Of a stretch of DNA of 11,014 nt, positions 1-7,854 are shown piece by piece (position 1 is the stretch's first letter; each line of letters begins with the position of its first letter). Below the pieces are notes generated by a model. That model did not search any database and was not told where the DNA came from. It saw nothing but the letters and a program-made list of their open reading frames with translations. This DNA comes from Promethearchaeota archaeon (GTDB lineage Archaea > Asgardarchaeota > Lokiarchaeia > Sigynarchaeales > SOKP01). Both the position numbers and the translations under genes were made by a program. Location: assembly GCA_016839905.1 (NCBI GenBank), contig JAEOTJ010000381.1, positions 1-11,014 on the forward strand. Reading direction: 5' to 3'.

Positions 1-396
1 ATCAGTGACAGCAATGGTAGGTTCTTGGTAGATTTAGTAAGAAATAAACAAATAAGAACAGATTATCTTTCGGGATTTATTGGAGCTTTAAAAATGTTTG
101 GAGAGGAAACATTAGGAAATATTAGAGATATCTCAATAAATGGATTAGACATTGAAATGCTTATTGTGAGCAAATATAATTTAATATGTGTTGCAATTAT
201 AGATGCGGACATCCCGGAGATCAATTTTAGGAGAGGATGTGAGCGAGCTCTTGATGTTTTTTATTCCCTCTTTAAGGATAAAATCGAAGGATGGGATGGA
301 TCCCTGGAAACATTTAGAGATTTTAAAGAACTCTTGAATGAACAGATTTTAAGATATTTTGAAGAATTAGCAGAATATGGATATTCAATTGAATAA
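1..396 (+). CDS. Longin/roadblock-like domain protein, 5'-truncated by window edge
   Basis: The frame is open from base 1 to a TAA at 394-396, giving 131 codons. The TTG at 25 is probably not the start, because the upstream codons read ISDSNGRF, which resembles the first strand and turn of longin/roadblock-like folds (a hydrophobic strand ending in D-S-N-G). Next comes a helix-like SGFIGALKMFGEE segment, then two hydrophobic strands (MLIVSKYNLICVAIID) and a C-terminal helix rich in Phe, Leu and Glu with a W-D-G turn. This order is common in small Asgard longin-like and roadblock-like proteins, which are proposed partners of small GTPases. That role is inferred from family knowledge and from the GTPase genes about 8 kb away, not shown by an operon here. 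The N-terminus lies outside the window. The gene converges with ridA, 26 bp between stops. A different alpha/beta fold cannot be excluded. Confidence 0.65.
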   Translation: MSDSNGRFLVDLVRNKQIRTDYLSGFIGALKMFGEETLGNIRDISINGLDIEMLIVSKYNLICVAIIDADIPEINFRRGCERALDVFYSLFKDKIEGWDGSLETFRDFKELLNEQILRYFEELAEYGYSIE

Positions 397-422
397 AGAA
401 AAATAATAATACTATTTCTTCT

Positions 423-800
423 TTAAGTTGCGGCAATAACATCAATTTCAATTAATGTATTATTTCCAGGTAAATTAGACACTTCTACGGTAGTTCTTGC
501 TGGGAAGTTTTCCGTAACATCATTTTGCTTAAAAAATCTCTTATAGACCAGGTTCATTTTTTGAAAAGATGCGAGATCTTTAAGAAAAACTGTCACCTTG
601 ACGATTTTAGCAACACTAGCACCAGCAGCTTCTAATATCTTTTTAACCTTTTTAAAAACAGATAACGTTTGTTCTTCAATATCATTCGTTTCAGCTATGG
701 GTATTTGTCCTGATATGAAGATTAAATTATCTACTTTTACCGCATGACTATAAGGCCCTGCTTTAGGCATTCCTGCATTAATAATTTTAATATTGGTCAT
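423..800 (-). CDS. ridA: RidA family reactive intermediate (enamine/imine) deaminase
   Basis: This 125-residue protein has the usual length of the RidA/YjgF/YER057c/UK114 family. Members hydrolyse 2-aminoacrylate and related enamines/imines released by PLP enzymes, forming 2-ketoacids and ammonia. They are cytosolic trimers with active sites at subunit interfaces. The active-site residues of the catalytic RidA subfamily are present: Tyr17 in GPYSHAV, Ser30 in FISGQIP, the key Arg102 in PARTTVEV, and Glu118 in LIEIDVIA. Arg102 separates true deaminases from inactive family branches, so activity is expected. The start ATG (798-800) gives the normal N-terminus, with no upstream extension needed. 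It lies divergent from the glycogen synthase gene across 112 bp and convergent with the longin-like fragment. No PLP enzyme sits next to it, so a general housekeeping role is the simplest reading. Confidence 0.95.
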   Translation of the reverse strand: MTNIKIINAGMPKAGPYSHAVKVDNLIFISGQIPIAETNDIEEQTLSVFKKVKKILEAAGASVAKIVKVTVFLKDLASFQKMNLVYKRFFKQNDVTENFPARTTVEVSNLPGNNTLIEIDVIAAT

Positions 801-854
801 ATTAACATTTATATTCTATTTAATCATTTTTTTATTATTATTTTAGTTAATCAA

Positions 855-865
855 TTTTATATTAA
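855..865 (+). promoter_or_regulatory. Putative TATA box for the glycogen synthase-like gene
   Basis: The sequence TTTTATATTAA lies about 50 bp before the ATG at 913, in the 112-bp divergent region shared with ridA. With the usual archaeal spacing, transcription would start near 885-890 and give a leader of about 25 nt. Its complement, TTAATATAAAA, could equally serve ridA with a leader of about 30 nt. The assignment rests on sequence only, in a very AT-rich background where such strings occur by chance. Confidence 0.35.
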
Positions 866-912
866 TTGTTTTATTATTTGGACAAAGAATTTATCGTGAT
901 TGGTAAAGTTTA

Positions 913-2703
913 ATGGTTGAAAAAGCTAAAATCTGGATAATGTCTTTTGAATATGCAGGTATTGCAAAGGTAGGCGGGCTTGGTGAAGTTCCCGCAAATC
1001 AAGCAAGAAATCTAATGGATCAATTTGAAATAACTGTTTTTATCCCATCACACGGTCAAATTGAACGCTTAAAGACCATTTATAAAGTAGAAAAGTTGCC
1101 AATCAACTGTGTTGGACAATTAAACACTTCAATACTCGGAATAAATGAATTACCGAGCAATTATAATATTACTTTTTATAAATTGAATATTGATAAAGTT
1201 AGAATTATATTATTATCGGGAGAAAATGCCTTTACAAGTAAATTTCTAAATGATAAGATAGTATATAATCCTGATACAATCTCAGGAAAATTATGTCTTT
1301 TTAGCATTGGAATGCGCTATTATATTAAAAATCTGATAAAATTTCAATCAAATGAAATGCCAGAAATCATCCACATGCATGATTATCATGTCGTTATTCC
1401 ATTCATAGGAATTAAACAAGAATTATATGGCTCTGATGATGATATACCCTCCATTATAACGATTCATTTATTAACCTGGCCACGATATAATATTGATTTT
1501 TATAGAGCTTGTGGAATAGATGATACACCAATTGAAATTCTTCAAAAAAATGGTAGTAAGTCACTAACAATAGAAGAAATTTTTGCTTTATGTGGAGATT
1601 CGGATAAATCTTCTCCACCAACTGTGGAAAAGGTCGGTGCTGTTGTTAGCGATTTGGTAACCTCGGTTAGTAAATCCTATTTAGAAACTGATATTATTCC
1701 GAATTTAGGGAAAGATTTGATAAAATTTAAATCTGATTTCATTTGGGATGGATGTGATTGGGACTATGATGAGATATTTCATAAAGTGATTAATATGCAC
1801 GACAAGGAAATATGTGAAGTTTTAGGAATTCCAAATAAGTCTGATATTACAATTAAAAAAATGAAGAATTATCTTTTAACACATAAAATTGGGCACTTAA
1901 GTCAAGATCCATTAATTAATTCTGAAAATGTATTGAAGTCTATTAATGAGATCTCTGATGGAAATCTTTTCATAAAAAATGGCAATGTCAACGCTTTCTC
2001 TGAAAGTGGTCCCTTAATAATAGCTACTGGAAGAATATCACCCCAAAAAGGATTTGAAACTATATTTAAGGCGATTCCCGAAGTAATTAATATTATACCT
2101 AATGCTAAATTCCTATTATTGATTTTACCGACAGATTACAGCCTAAATGAAATAAAGAGTTATGCTAATTTTGTTAAGCAATATCCAAAAAATCTAAGAA
2201 TAATATTCGGTGTGGTTCCAGATATTTTTTTTTTAGCCCATATCGTTGCTGATGTTTATGCCATACTTTCTCGGTGGGAACCTTTCGGTATTATTGCATT
2301 AGAAGCTATGGCAATGAAATTACCTGTGATTGCGACAAGAGTAGGTGGTCTGCAAGAATCAGTTATAGATGTAAGGGAGGATTCTGAAAACGGCACGGGT
2401 ATCCTAATTGAAAAAGATAATCCAAAAGAAATGGTACAAGCTTTAATTTCGATTTTTAAATTAGCCGAAATTTCTGAAAAAGTTAAAAATGGTATGTCTA
2501 TTCACGATTTAGAAATAATGTTATTGGTTAATGAAATTCCAGACCCAATTTTACAGTCAAGAGTATTGCTTGATGCGAACTACTATAATAAAATAAAGCA
2601 GAACTGTTATAGGCGAGTAAACAATAATTTTAAATGGGATATTGTATCTAAAAAGTTAGTAGATTTATATTCTAAAGTTTTAAACTTAAATTCTATTTCA
2701 TAA
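913..2703 (+). CDS. glgA: Glycogen/starch synthase-like glycosyltransferase (GT5 family, GT-B fold)
   Basis: This 596-residue protein probably transfers glucose from ADP- or UDP-glucose onto an alpha-1,4-glucan in the cytoplasm. The N-terminal domain carries the nucleotide-sugar loop KVGGL (residues 19-23), followed by VFIPSHG (42-48), then HMHDYH (154-159) and TIHLLTWP (183-190). The second GT-B domain starts near 366 with GRISPQKG (373-380), whose Arg374 and Lys379 match the phosphate-binding Arg/Lys pair of bacterial GlgA. The donor-site glutamate pair is present as Glu456 and Glu464 in WEPFGIIALEAM, followed by ATRVGGLQESV. The protein is well above the roughly 440-490 residues usual for archaeal and bacterial GT5 enzymes. 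Extra sequence lies around 290-360, between the DGCDWDYDE motif and the second domain, and around 512-550. Two stops in a row end the gene (TAA TAG). No branching enzyme or phosphorylase gene is adjacent, so the pathway assignment comes from the family alone. A related GT5-like enzyme with another acceptor is possible. Confidence 0.85.
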   Translation: MVEKAKIWIMSFEYAGIAKVGGLGEVPANQARNLMDQFEITVFIPSHGQIERLKTIYKVEKLPINCVGQLNTSILGINELPSNYNITFYKLNIDKVRIILLSGENAFTSKFLNDKIVYNPDTISGKLCLFSIGMRYYIKNLIKFQSNEMPEIIHMHDYHVVIPFIGIKQELYGSDDDIPSIITIHLLTWPRYNIDFYRACGIDDTPIEILQKNGSKSLTIEEIFALCGDSDKSSPPTVEKVGAVVSDLVTSVSKSYLETDIIPNLGKDLIKFKSDFIWDGCDWDYDEIFHKVINMHDKEICEVLGIPNKSDITIKKMKNYLLTHKIGHLSQDPLINSENVLKSINEISDGNLFIKNGNVNAFSESGPLIIATGRISPQKGFETIFKAIPEVINIIPNAKFLLLILPTDYSLNEIKSYANFVKQYPKNLRIIFGVVPDIFFLAHIVADVYAILSRWEPFGIIALEAMAMKLPVIATRVGGLQESVIDVREDSENGTGILIEKDNPKEMVQALISIFKLAEISEKVKNGMSIHDLEIMLLVNEIPDPILQSRVLLDANYYNKIKQNCYRRVNNNFKWDIVSKKLVDLYSKVLNLNSIS

Positions 2704-2729
2704 TAGAATCGAAAATCACTGATTTTATC

Positions 2730-2761
2730 AAAAAAATTAACAAGATTTTAATTTTTAATTT
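2730..2761. terminator. Possible bidirectional T-rich terminator between convergent genes
   Basis: The 115-bp gap between the convergent glycogen synthase and radical SAM genes contains T-rich stretches on the plus strand at 2746-2761 (for the synthase) and an A7 run at 2730-2736, which reads T7 on the minus strand (for the radical SAM gene). Archaeal termination often needs only such U-tracts. No clear hairpin was seen. Confidence 0.3.
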
Positions 2762-2818
2762 AGTAAATATATTCCATCCTTGAATATTAAAACCATATGG
2801 ATATTTAACAACTATAGA

Positions 2819-4279
2819 CTATAGCTCATTGTACCATTTAGAATAAAATTGTTTCCAAAATATTAAAGCCTTAAAATTATGTTTTTTAAATTGTTGTAAA
2901 AAAGGCAAATAATTATCAATATAACTTTTTAATAATTCTTTTAATGAATAATCTCTTGAAGGTCTCTGAACTATACAAGTCTTTAGTGGATTCTCAGGTA
3001 GCTTCCACCACTCTCTGATAAATACACTGCCATATTTTTTTTCAAAATAATCTATGTTTTGATATACATATATATTTGCATAATTTGAAAAGAGAGTTGG
3101 GCTAATTTGAATATTTTCGAGAGATTCGAAATTCTTAAGGAAATCTACTGAATCATTAAATGATTTTTTATCCTCTCCTGGAAATCCACATAAAATATTT
3201 AACCGACAGTAAGTCCCTTCGGTTGTAATATATTTTTCAACAATTTTTCTCATTAACTCTAGATGATTATCTGGATTTTCTGTTTTATGCATTTCTCTCA
3301 AGAGTCTTGGGTTTGCGGATTCAAAACCATAGCCCACGACAAGTCTAGCTTTTCTAACCTTGTTAATTTTCTTAAGATCATTTCCCATCGTTTCTACTCT
3401 GCTCTGACAAGCAAAAGAATATTGTTCATGCAAATTATTTGTCAGGATAAAATCTAAAATTTTATTGTTAATATTAACTCTATTAAATGATTGATCAGCG
3501 AATGAAATTTTTGATATCTCTGGATCGTAATCATCTACAAGATTCATTACTTTCTTAAATTGAGGTATAAAATTTTTAAATGTATATTCTCGGAATTTCC
3601 AGTTTTTAGCACAGAAAGAACATTGATAAGGACAGCCCCTTGATATGTACATCTCAAAATTAAACCGATTTTTATAGGGGTATTTTCTCAAGTATAATTC
3701 ATAATCCGGAAAAGGAACAGTATTAAGGTTTATCAAATCAGACGAAGTTTTAATAATTGGTCCTTTATTCATTATTGGTTTTGTTAAAATATTGCTTTTA
3801 AATAACTGTAATAGCATGCTTTCTGCTTCACACCGAATAATATAATCATAAGGCGAATCTTTATATGTGAAATCTTCTGGAACTGCAGTAGGGTGATAAC
3901 CCCCAACAATTATATTAATATTTGGAAATTCTTCTCTTAGGATATTAGCTATAAAATCGGCATAGGAGTACTGAAAACTAGTATAACAACTAATTCCCAC
4001 ATTTTGAAATTCTTGAATGTTATTATTTTCTAATACTTTCATTAATGCCGGTTTAATCCGTGCCTCATCTGGAATTCTTAATGCTAAGTCTGGATATTTG
4101 TCAGATTCTACTCTTAAGTCAATTATATCCGTTTTGATATTTCCATATTTTCTTAAATAAGACGAAATGGTGAGAGTTCCAATAGGAAAGTCGTTATAAT
4201 ATAATCCTTCTTGATATTTATCTATATAAAAGAATTCAGGAATGATGAATAAAATGTTTTTTTCATTGTTTTTTGACAT
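2819..4279 (-). CDS. Radical SAM protein with N-terminal cobalamin-binding-like domain
   Basis: This 486-residue protein has the two-domain layout of class B (B12-dependent) radical SAM enzymes, the group that includes many methyltransferases and BchE-type cyclases. Residues 8-165 form a Rossmann-like domain with VGISCYTS (94-101) and the family signature VGGYHPTAVPE (125-135). There is no D-x-H-x-x-G motif, so any cobalamin would be bound without a lower His ligand, as in many members of this class. The radical SAM core carries CPYQCSFC, with Cys216, Cys220 and Cys223 as the 4Fe-4S ligands (CX3CX2C). It also has GFESANPRLL (318-327), typical of the SAM-binding region, and GFPGED (365-370). 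The C-terminal part (about 425-486) is basic and aromatic and I do not recognise it. The substrate cannot be told from the sequence. The gene stands alone between two oppositely oriented genes, so the neighbours give no help. Confidence 0.87.
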   Translation of the reverse strand: MSKNNEKNILFIIPEFFYIDKYQEGLYYNDFPIGTLTISSYLRKYGNIKTDIIDLRVESDKYPDLALRIPDEARIKPALMKVLENNNIQEFQNVGISCYTSFQYSYADFIANILREEFPNINIIVGGYHPTAVPEDFTYKDSPYDYIIRCEAESMLLQLFKSNILTKPIMNKGPIIKTSSDLINLNTVPFPDYELYLRKYPYKNRFNFEMYISRGCPYQCSFCAKNWKFREYTFKNFIPQFKKVMNLVDDYDPEISKISFADQSFNRVNINNKILDFILTNNLHEQYSFACQSRVETMGNDLKKINKVRKARLVVGYGFESANPRLLREMHKTENPDNHLELMRKIVEKYITTEGTYCRLNILCGFPGEDKKSFNDSVDFLKNFESLENIQISPTLFSNYANIYVYQNIDYFEKKYGSVFIREWWKLPENPLKTCIVQRPSRDYSLKELLKSYIDNYLPFLQQFKKHNFKALIFWKQFYSKWYNEL

Positions 4280-4306
4280 TTTTTTATTTTTTATTACTCT
4301 AATTTG

Positions 4307-4318
4307 TTTTAATTAAAA
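4307..4318 (-). promoter_or_regulatory. Putative promoter A/T box for the radical SAM gene
   Basis: TTTTAATTAAAA is palindromic and centred about 33 bp upstream of the radical SAM start codon (4277-4279, minus strand). That spacing fits a leaderless or very short-leader archaeal transcript. No Shine-Dalgarno sequence precedes this start, which agrees with that reading. The match to a TATA consensus is imperfect. Confidence 0.3.
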
Positions 4319-4329
4319 ATAAAGGAGAG

Positions 4330-4342
4330 TTAATATATATAA
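4330..4342 (+). promoter_or_regulatory. Putative TATA box for the transporter gene
   Basis: TTAATATATATAA follows a purine-rich stretch (AAAGGAGAG, 4321-4329) that could act as a TFB recognition element. Transcription would begin near 4362, leaving a leader of about 35 nt that contains the Shine-Dalgarno sequence at 4384-4389. The minus-strand radical SAM promoter lies next to it, so this 118-bp region is a divergent promoter. Confidence 0.4.
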
Positions 4343-4383
4343 TAACTAATATAAAAAAAGTTATAATAACCCAACAAATTCTA

Positions 4384-4389
4384 AGGGGG
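4384..4389 (+). promoter_or_regulatory. Shine-Dalgarno sequence that locates the transporter start
   Basis: AGGGGG can pair with the conserved CCUCC at the 3' end of 16S rRNA (six pairs, one of them G-U). It ends 8 nt before the ATA at 4398. The first in-frame ATG, at 4557, is 167 nt further on, too far to be served by this site. It is the only clear Shine-Dalgarno sequence I found in front of any gene here. Confidence 0.6.
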
Positions 4390-4397
4390 AAAAAAAA

Positions 4398-5816
4398 ATA
4401 TCTACTCCAAGGGAACTTCATGGAAAGCGGTTATTTGGGTATGCCTTCGGGTATTTTGGAATATTCCTGACTAATATCTTAATTGGTGTTTTTGCATTTC
4501 AATTCTATGCATATACCGTTAATCTAGCTTCAATAATCACTGCTATAGGAATTTCAATGTATTTAATAATCGGGGCATTCTCATCAATTATATTTGGTGT
4601 TATCACGGATAATAAAATCCCTGGAAAACTCGGCAAACGTCGTCCATTTTTATTATATGGTTTACCTTCATGGTTTTTAGCGAGTATTTTAATTTGGATG
4701 CCCCCATGGAAATGTCCTAAAACAAATTCTTTATTTCTACCTACAATTTTATACTTTTTGATAATCTTATTTATTCAAGCAATTTCGGGCTCAATAATAT
4801 TAAGTGGTTATAATGCAATGCTACCAGAACAGTCTCAGACACATGAAAACCGGAAAAAAGTAGCGTCTATAACAACTATATTAGTAATTATAGCTTCGAT
4901 TCTTGCATTGTTATTACCATTAATGGTAGAAAGTTTGCTTGAAGACCCAGAGAAGGTGGAATGGTGGAACCCATCTGGAGAAACAATACTTTATTACATG
5001 CCTATGATTGGATTTATATTTGCTTTATTTGGTATTATTTCAATTTTATTAACTTTTTTTTCTGTAGATGAGAGCTTTCATTCATTAAATAAAGATGTTG
5101 ATTTTAAGAAGAAATCCCTTAATGATACTTTTAATCAGATGATAGTTCCAGCAAGAGATAAAAAGTATAGAAAATTTCTTGTTGTACAATTCTTTATTAA
5201 TGCATCTGGAAGAGTATTAGGCATTCTCGTTATTCCATTTTTAACTTATATACTAATGTTCAGGAAAACTGAATTTTTTATATACATTATTATCTCAATT
5301 AGTTGTAAGTTCGGCTGGTTTTACGTTTTGAAGAAAGTACTTGAGAAGAAAAGGTTGATTAAAACAATTAAGATATGCATTTTTATATCCATTATTGTCT
5401 CTTTCTTAGAACTATTATTTTTAATCCCCATGTTATCATTTAACCTTAAAATTATCCTTTTTATAATAACAATTGGAACACTTTTAGGAACTATCTATTC
5501 TTTTGGATTATTTTTAAATCCTCTTGCAGGAGCTTTAGTATATGAAGCTGCAGAAAAGCAAGAAGAAATTAATATAGATGAGGCATTAACAAAATTATCA
5601 GGTTCATATTTTGGATTACAATCATGTATTATTGCTTTTGGTCAAGCTTTTGCCTCTATCATGATGGGTCTTTTTCTTACCGGAGAATCTAAACATAATC
5701 CTACAGTAATTACTCTCTGTCTATCTCTCATGGGTGTTTTTTATGTAATTAGTTGGATATTTATGAATAGAATTAATCTTGATTCCAAAAAGGATATAAG
5801 TCCAATTAAAGAATAG
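4398..5816 (+). CDS. MFS transporter of the GPH (glycoside-cation symporter-like) type, apparent ATA start
   Basis: This is a polytopic membrane transporter with about 12 predicted helices. The loop after helix 2 carries the major facilitator motif in GPH form, TDNKIPGKLGKRRPF (residues about 70-84), and MLPEQSQ (about 141-147) resembles the helix 4/5 loop of that family. Starting at the first ATG (4557) gives 419 residues and removes helix 1. The frame is open back to 4350, and the codons from 4398 encode S-T-P-R-E-L-H-G-K-R-L-F-G-Y, then a full hydrophobic helix (about 14-38) and the start of helix 2. This is a normal GPH N-terminus. No ATG, GTG or TTG lies in frame between 4350 and 4557. 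The ATA at 4398, 8 nt after AGGGGG, is the best-placed start and gives 472 residues, the usual family length. A rare ATA start, a point mutation or a sequence error are the possible explanations. The substrate is unknown. Its stop lies 2 bp from that of the convergent helicase gene. Confidence 0.8.
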   Translation: MSTPRELHGKRLFGYAFGYFGIFLTNILIGVFAFQFYAYTVNLASIITAIGISMYLIIGAFSSIIFGVITDNKIPGKLGKRRPFLLYGLPSWFLASILIWMPPWKCPKTNSLFLPTILYFLIILFIQAISGSIILSGYNAMLPEQSQTHENRKKVASITTILVIIASILALLLPLMVESLLEDPEKVEWWNPSGETILYYMPMIGFIFALFGIISILLTFFSVDESFHSLNKDVDFKKKSLNDTFNQMIVPARDKKYRKFLVVQFFINASGRVLGILVIPFLTYILMFRKTEFFIYIIISISCKFGWFYVLKKVLEKKRLIKTIKICIFISIIVSFLELLFLIPMLSFNLKIILFIITIGTLLGTIYSFGLFLNPLAGALVYEAAEKQEEINIDEALTKLSGSYFGLQSCIIAFGQAFASIMMGLFLTGESKHNPTVITLCLSLMGVFYVISWIFMNRINLDSKKDISPIKE

Positions 5817-5818
5817 AG

Positions 5819-7816
5819 TTAATTCTGATTCCAAAAAGGATACAAGCTCTGGATTAAGGCATTTTTTTTATCCGAAACTATTTCTAATTCCTTTCTTACC
5901 CATTCAGAAATCCATTGTAATTTATCTTTAAACCGTCGATCCATAAAAATTAGGCTACCTTTATCCTTGGCTTTTCTAATTGGACGTCCAGAGGCTTGAT
6001 TTGCTCTTTGAATTGCGGGATATAAATAAGCAAAATTCCACCCTTGTTTTTCAAATACTTTATCATAATATTTTATTTTTGCATTAACTCGAGGAGTTGG
6101 TAAATGGTAAGGGAATCCAGCAATAATAACAGAATTCATAAAATCTCCGGGATAATCTTCTCCTTCTGAGTTTCTACCTCCACAAACTCCTAACAAAACA
6201 GCACCATTATTAGGACTATTTGCCATTGACTTATAATCTTGAACTAATGCAGCATTTTCTGAGGCTGATAATCCGGGTTCCTCAATGAATAATTTTTTTT
6301 TACTTTTTAAAACTATAGATTCTATACCATTTGAAATAAGACCATTTAGGATTTTATAAGAAGCACAAAATATACCCACATTAGCAGGAGTGCTGTATAA
6401 TACTTCACTTATTTTTTCATTTATTTTCTTAAACATTATTGGGGTTCTATTGTCTCTTTTAGTATCTACTCCTTCTGTGATTATTGCTTTAATATTTTCC
6501 TTTTTAAATGGAGATTCAGCTTTTATGCCTTTATATCCCTTGCCACTATCATTTAATCCCATTAAATTATTAAATACATATGGATTTACCGTACCGGAGA
6601 GCCCCAAGCTTGAATAACAATTCTTAAGAATATGCATAGCAATCTCTCTTGGGTCTAAAGCAACAATTTCTAGTGCAATTGACTTTTTTCCTTTTTTTTC
6701 CTTAATGTTATAACAAAAAAAATAATTATCTAAAGAATATGTTTTAATCCACTTAATCCAGAATTCTGCTAGAGAACCAAGATAATCTCTTGAAATTTCT
6801 CCATTAGATAAACGTTCTTCATGGATAGAGATGCTAAAATCCAGTATCTCATTAATAAAGTTTTTAAAACTATTTAAATCTAAAAATCCTAATTTCTTAT
6901 AAATCAGCTCCACCAGGATACTTGGATTGATTTCTTTCTCGAAATTTAGACGTGTCTTTTTTTTTCTCAAGTGGTCCATCAAGATTCTGACAAAACTTTG
7001 CATTAGAATTGGAGATTGGAACATTTCTAAATCTTTTAGACATAGTTTTAATAAATATGGGGAAATTTTATCTGAATTAACATCCGTTGCTACATCAATA
7101 ATGTTATGACACTCATCAAAAACTAAAATACAATTTGAAATTTCCTGACCAATAAATTTCAGGAAAGAATCTCTTATAAAAGGATTAAAAATCCATTGGT
7201 AATTACATATAATGACCTTCATTTCACTTAGTAAAAATTTACTTAGAAAGTAAGGGCATAGTTTATTCTCTTTACAATAGTATATTAAATCTTCTGCATC
7301 AACTGGTTTATAAAATAATTCAGGATTAATTAAAATAGGACTTTCGGCCTTATCCTTTTTTTTCAATAGATTTATAAAATGAATACAATTTCTATTTTTT
7401 CTTAAATCTGTACAAACGGACATAGATTCCTTTGGATTAAGCTTTAGAGATAATAATGTCTTGTTTAAGCACATTTCATTTCGACCTCTAATTGAAAGGC
7501 CATTGACTTTAAAATCTAGGTTCTTCTCCTTAACTAGCTTATTTATTTTAATTAGTTCTTTAATTACTCTGGCATTTTGAGAGTGGGTTCGACACATATA
7601 AATTATCTTTAAATCTTTTTCAAAAGCAACTGGTAATAGGCTACTTAAAGCCATAATAGTTTTACCTGTTCCATTAGGGGCAACTAATAGAATGATTTTC
7701 TTGTTTCTTGCACTCTCCTCTATTTGAGAAATTATATTTTCCTGACCTTGTCTAAATTGTTCATAAGGAAAGAATTTAATATAATTTATAGTACGAGCAC
7801 CAACACTTAGATTCAT
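5819..7816 (-). CDS. XPD/Rad3-like superfamily 2 DNA helicase with iron-sulfur cluster
   Basis: This 665-residue ATP-dependent 5'-3' DNA helicase belongs to the XPD/FancJ/RTEL/DinG group, which acts in repair and in unwinding unusual DNA. The motifs run in order: Q-motif-like FRQGQ (21-25), Walker A APNGTGKT (46-53), motif Ia RTHSQNARVI (76-85), DECH box (234-237), motif III GLSGT (405-409), motif V region GRNSEGEDYPG (547-557), and motif VI QASGRPIR (607-614). Four cysteines between motifs Ia and II, Cys116, Cys135, Cys144 and Cys187, match the 4Fe-4S ligands of XPD. Their positions and that of the DExH box are very close to those of human XPD. Residues about 245-400 should form the Arch domain. 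Length and motifs favour an archaeal XPD-type enzyme over DinG. Orthology to XPD itself, as against another family paralogue, needs a tree. It is divergent from the membrane protein gene and convergent with the transporter. Confidence 0.9.
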   Translation of the reverse strand: MNLSVGARTINYIKFFPYEQFRQGQENIISQIEESARNKKIILLVAPNGTGKTIMALSSLLPVAFEKDLKIIYMCRTHSQNARVIKELIKINKLVKEKNLDFKVNGLSIRGRNEMCLNKTLLSLKLNPKESMSVCTDLRKNRNCIHFINLLKKKDKAESPILINPELFYKPVDAEDLIYYCKENKLCPYFLSKFLLSEMKVIICNYQWIFNPFIRDSFLKFIGQEISNCILVFDECHNIIDVATDVNSDKISPYLLKLCLKDLEMFQSPILMQSFVRILMDHLRKKKTRLNFEKEINPSILVELIYKKLGFLDLNSFKNFINEILDFSISIHEERLSNGEISRDYLGSLAEFWIKWIKTYSLDNYFFCYNIKEKKGKKSIALEIVALDPREIAMHILKNCYSSLGLSGTVNPYVFNNLMGLNDSGKGYKGIKAESPFKKENIKAIITEGVDTKRDNRTPIMFKKINEKISEVLYSTPANVGIFCASYKILNGLISNGIESIVLKSKKKLFIEEPGLSASENAALVQDYKSMANSPNNGAVLLGVCGGRNSEGEDYPGDFMNSVIIAGFPYHLPTPRVNAKIKYYDKVFEKQGWNFAYLYPAIQRANQASGRPIRKAKDKGSLIFMDRRFKDKLQWISEWVRKELEIVSDKKNALIQSLYPFWNQN

Positions 7817-7839
7817 ATATATTGCTATTTTTTAAAACA

Positions 7840-7847
7840 TATATAAA
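7840..7847 (-). promoter_or_regulatory. TATA box of the XPD-like helicase gene
   Basis: On the minus strand this reads TTTATATA, close to the archaeal consensus. It is centred about 27 bp upstream of the helicase ATG (7814-7816). That is the distance expected if transcription starts at the start codon, so a leaderless mRNA is likely. No Shine-Dalgarno sequence is present, which agrees. Confidence 0.5.
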
Positions 7848-7854
7848 TGAACAG

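Noticed and set aside
396..420. Possible hairpin terminator between the longin-like gene and ridA (AAGAAA and TTTCTT arms).
   Set aside because: The stem is six A/T-rich pairs around a 13-nt loop, too weak to separate from chance in this background.
2225..2234. T10 run in the glycogen synthase gene, a possible frameshift site.
   Set aside because: The reading frame continues through it into the conserved WEPFGIIALEAM motif, so no frameshift is needed.
3263..3457. Plus-strand open frame of 64 codons.
   Set aside because: It lies opposite the conserved radical SAM core and has no family features of its own.
4420..4470. ATG at 4420 downstream of the transporter Shine-Dalgarno site.
   Set aside because: It is in another frame and reaches TGA after 16 codons. 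The frame that matches the transporter family is the one with ATA at 4398.
6390..7109. Two short plus-strand open frames (6390-6617 and 6927-7109).
   Set aside because: Both are antisense to the helicase gene, whose motifs establish the coding strand.
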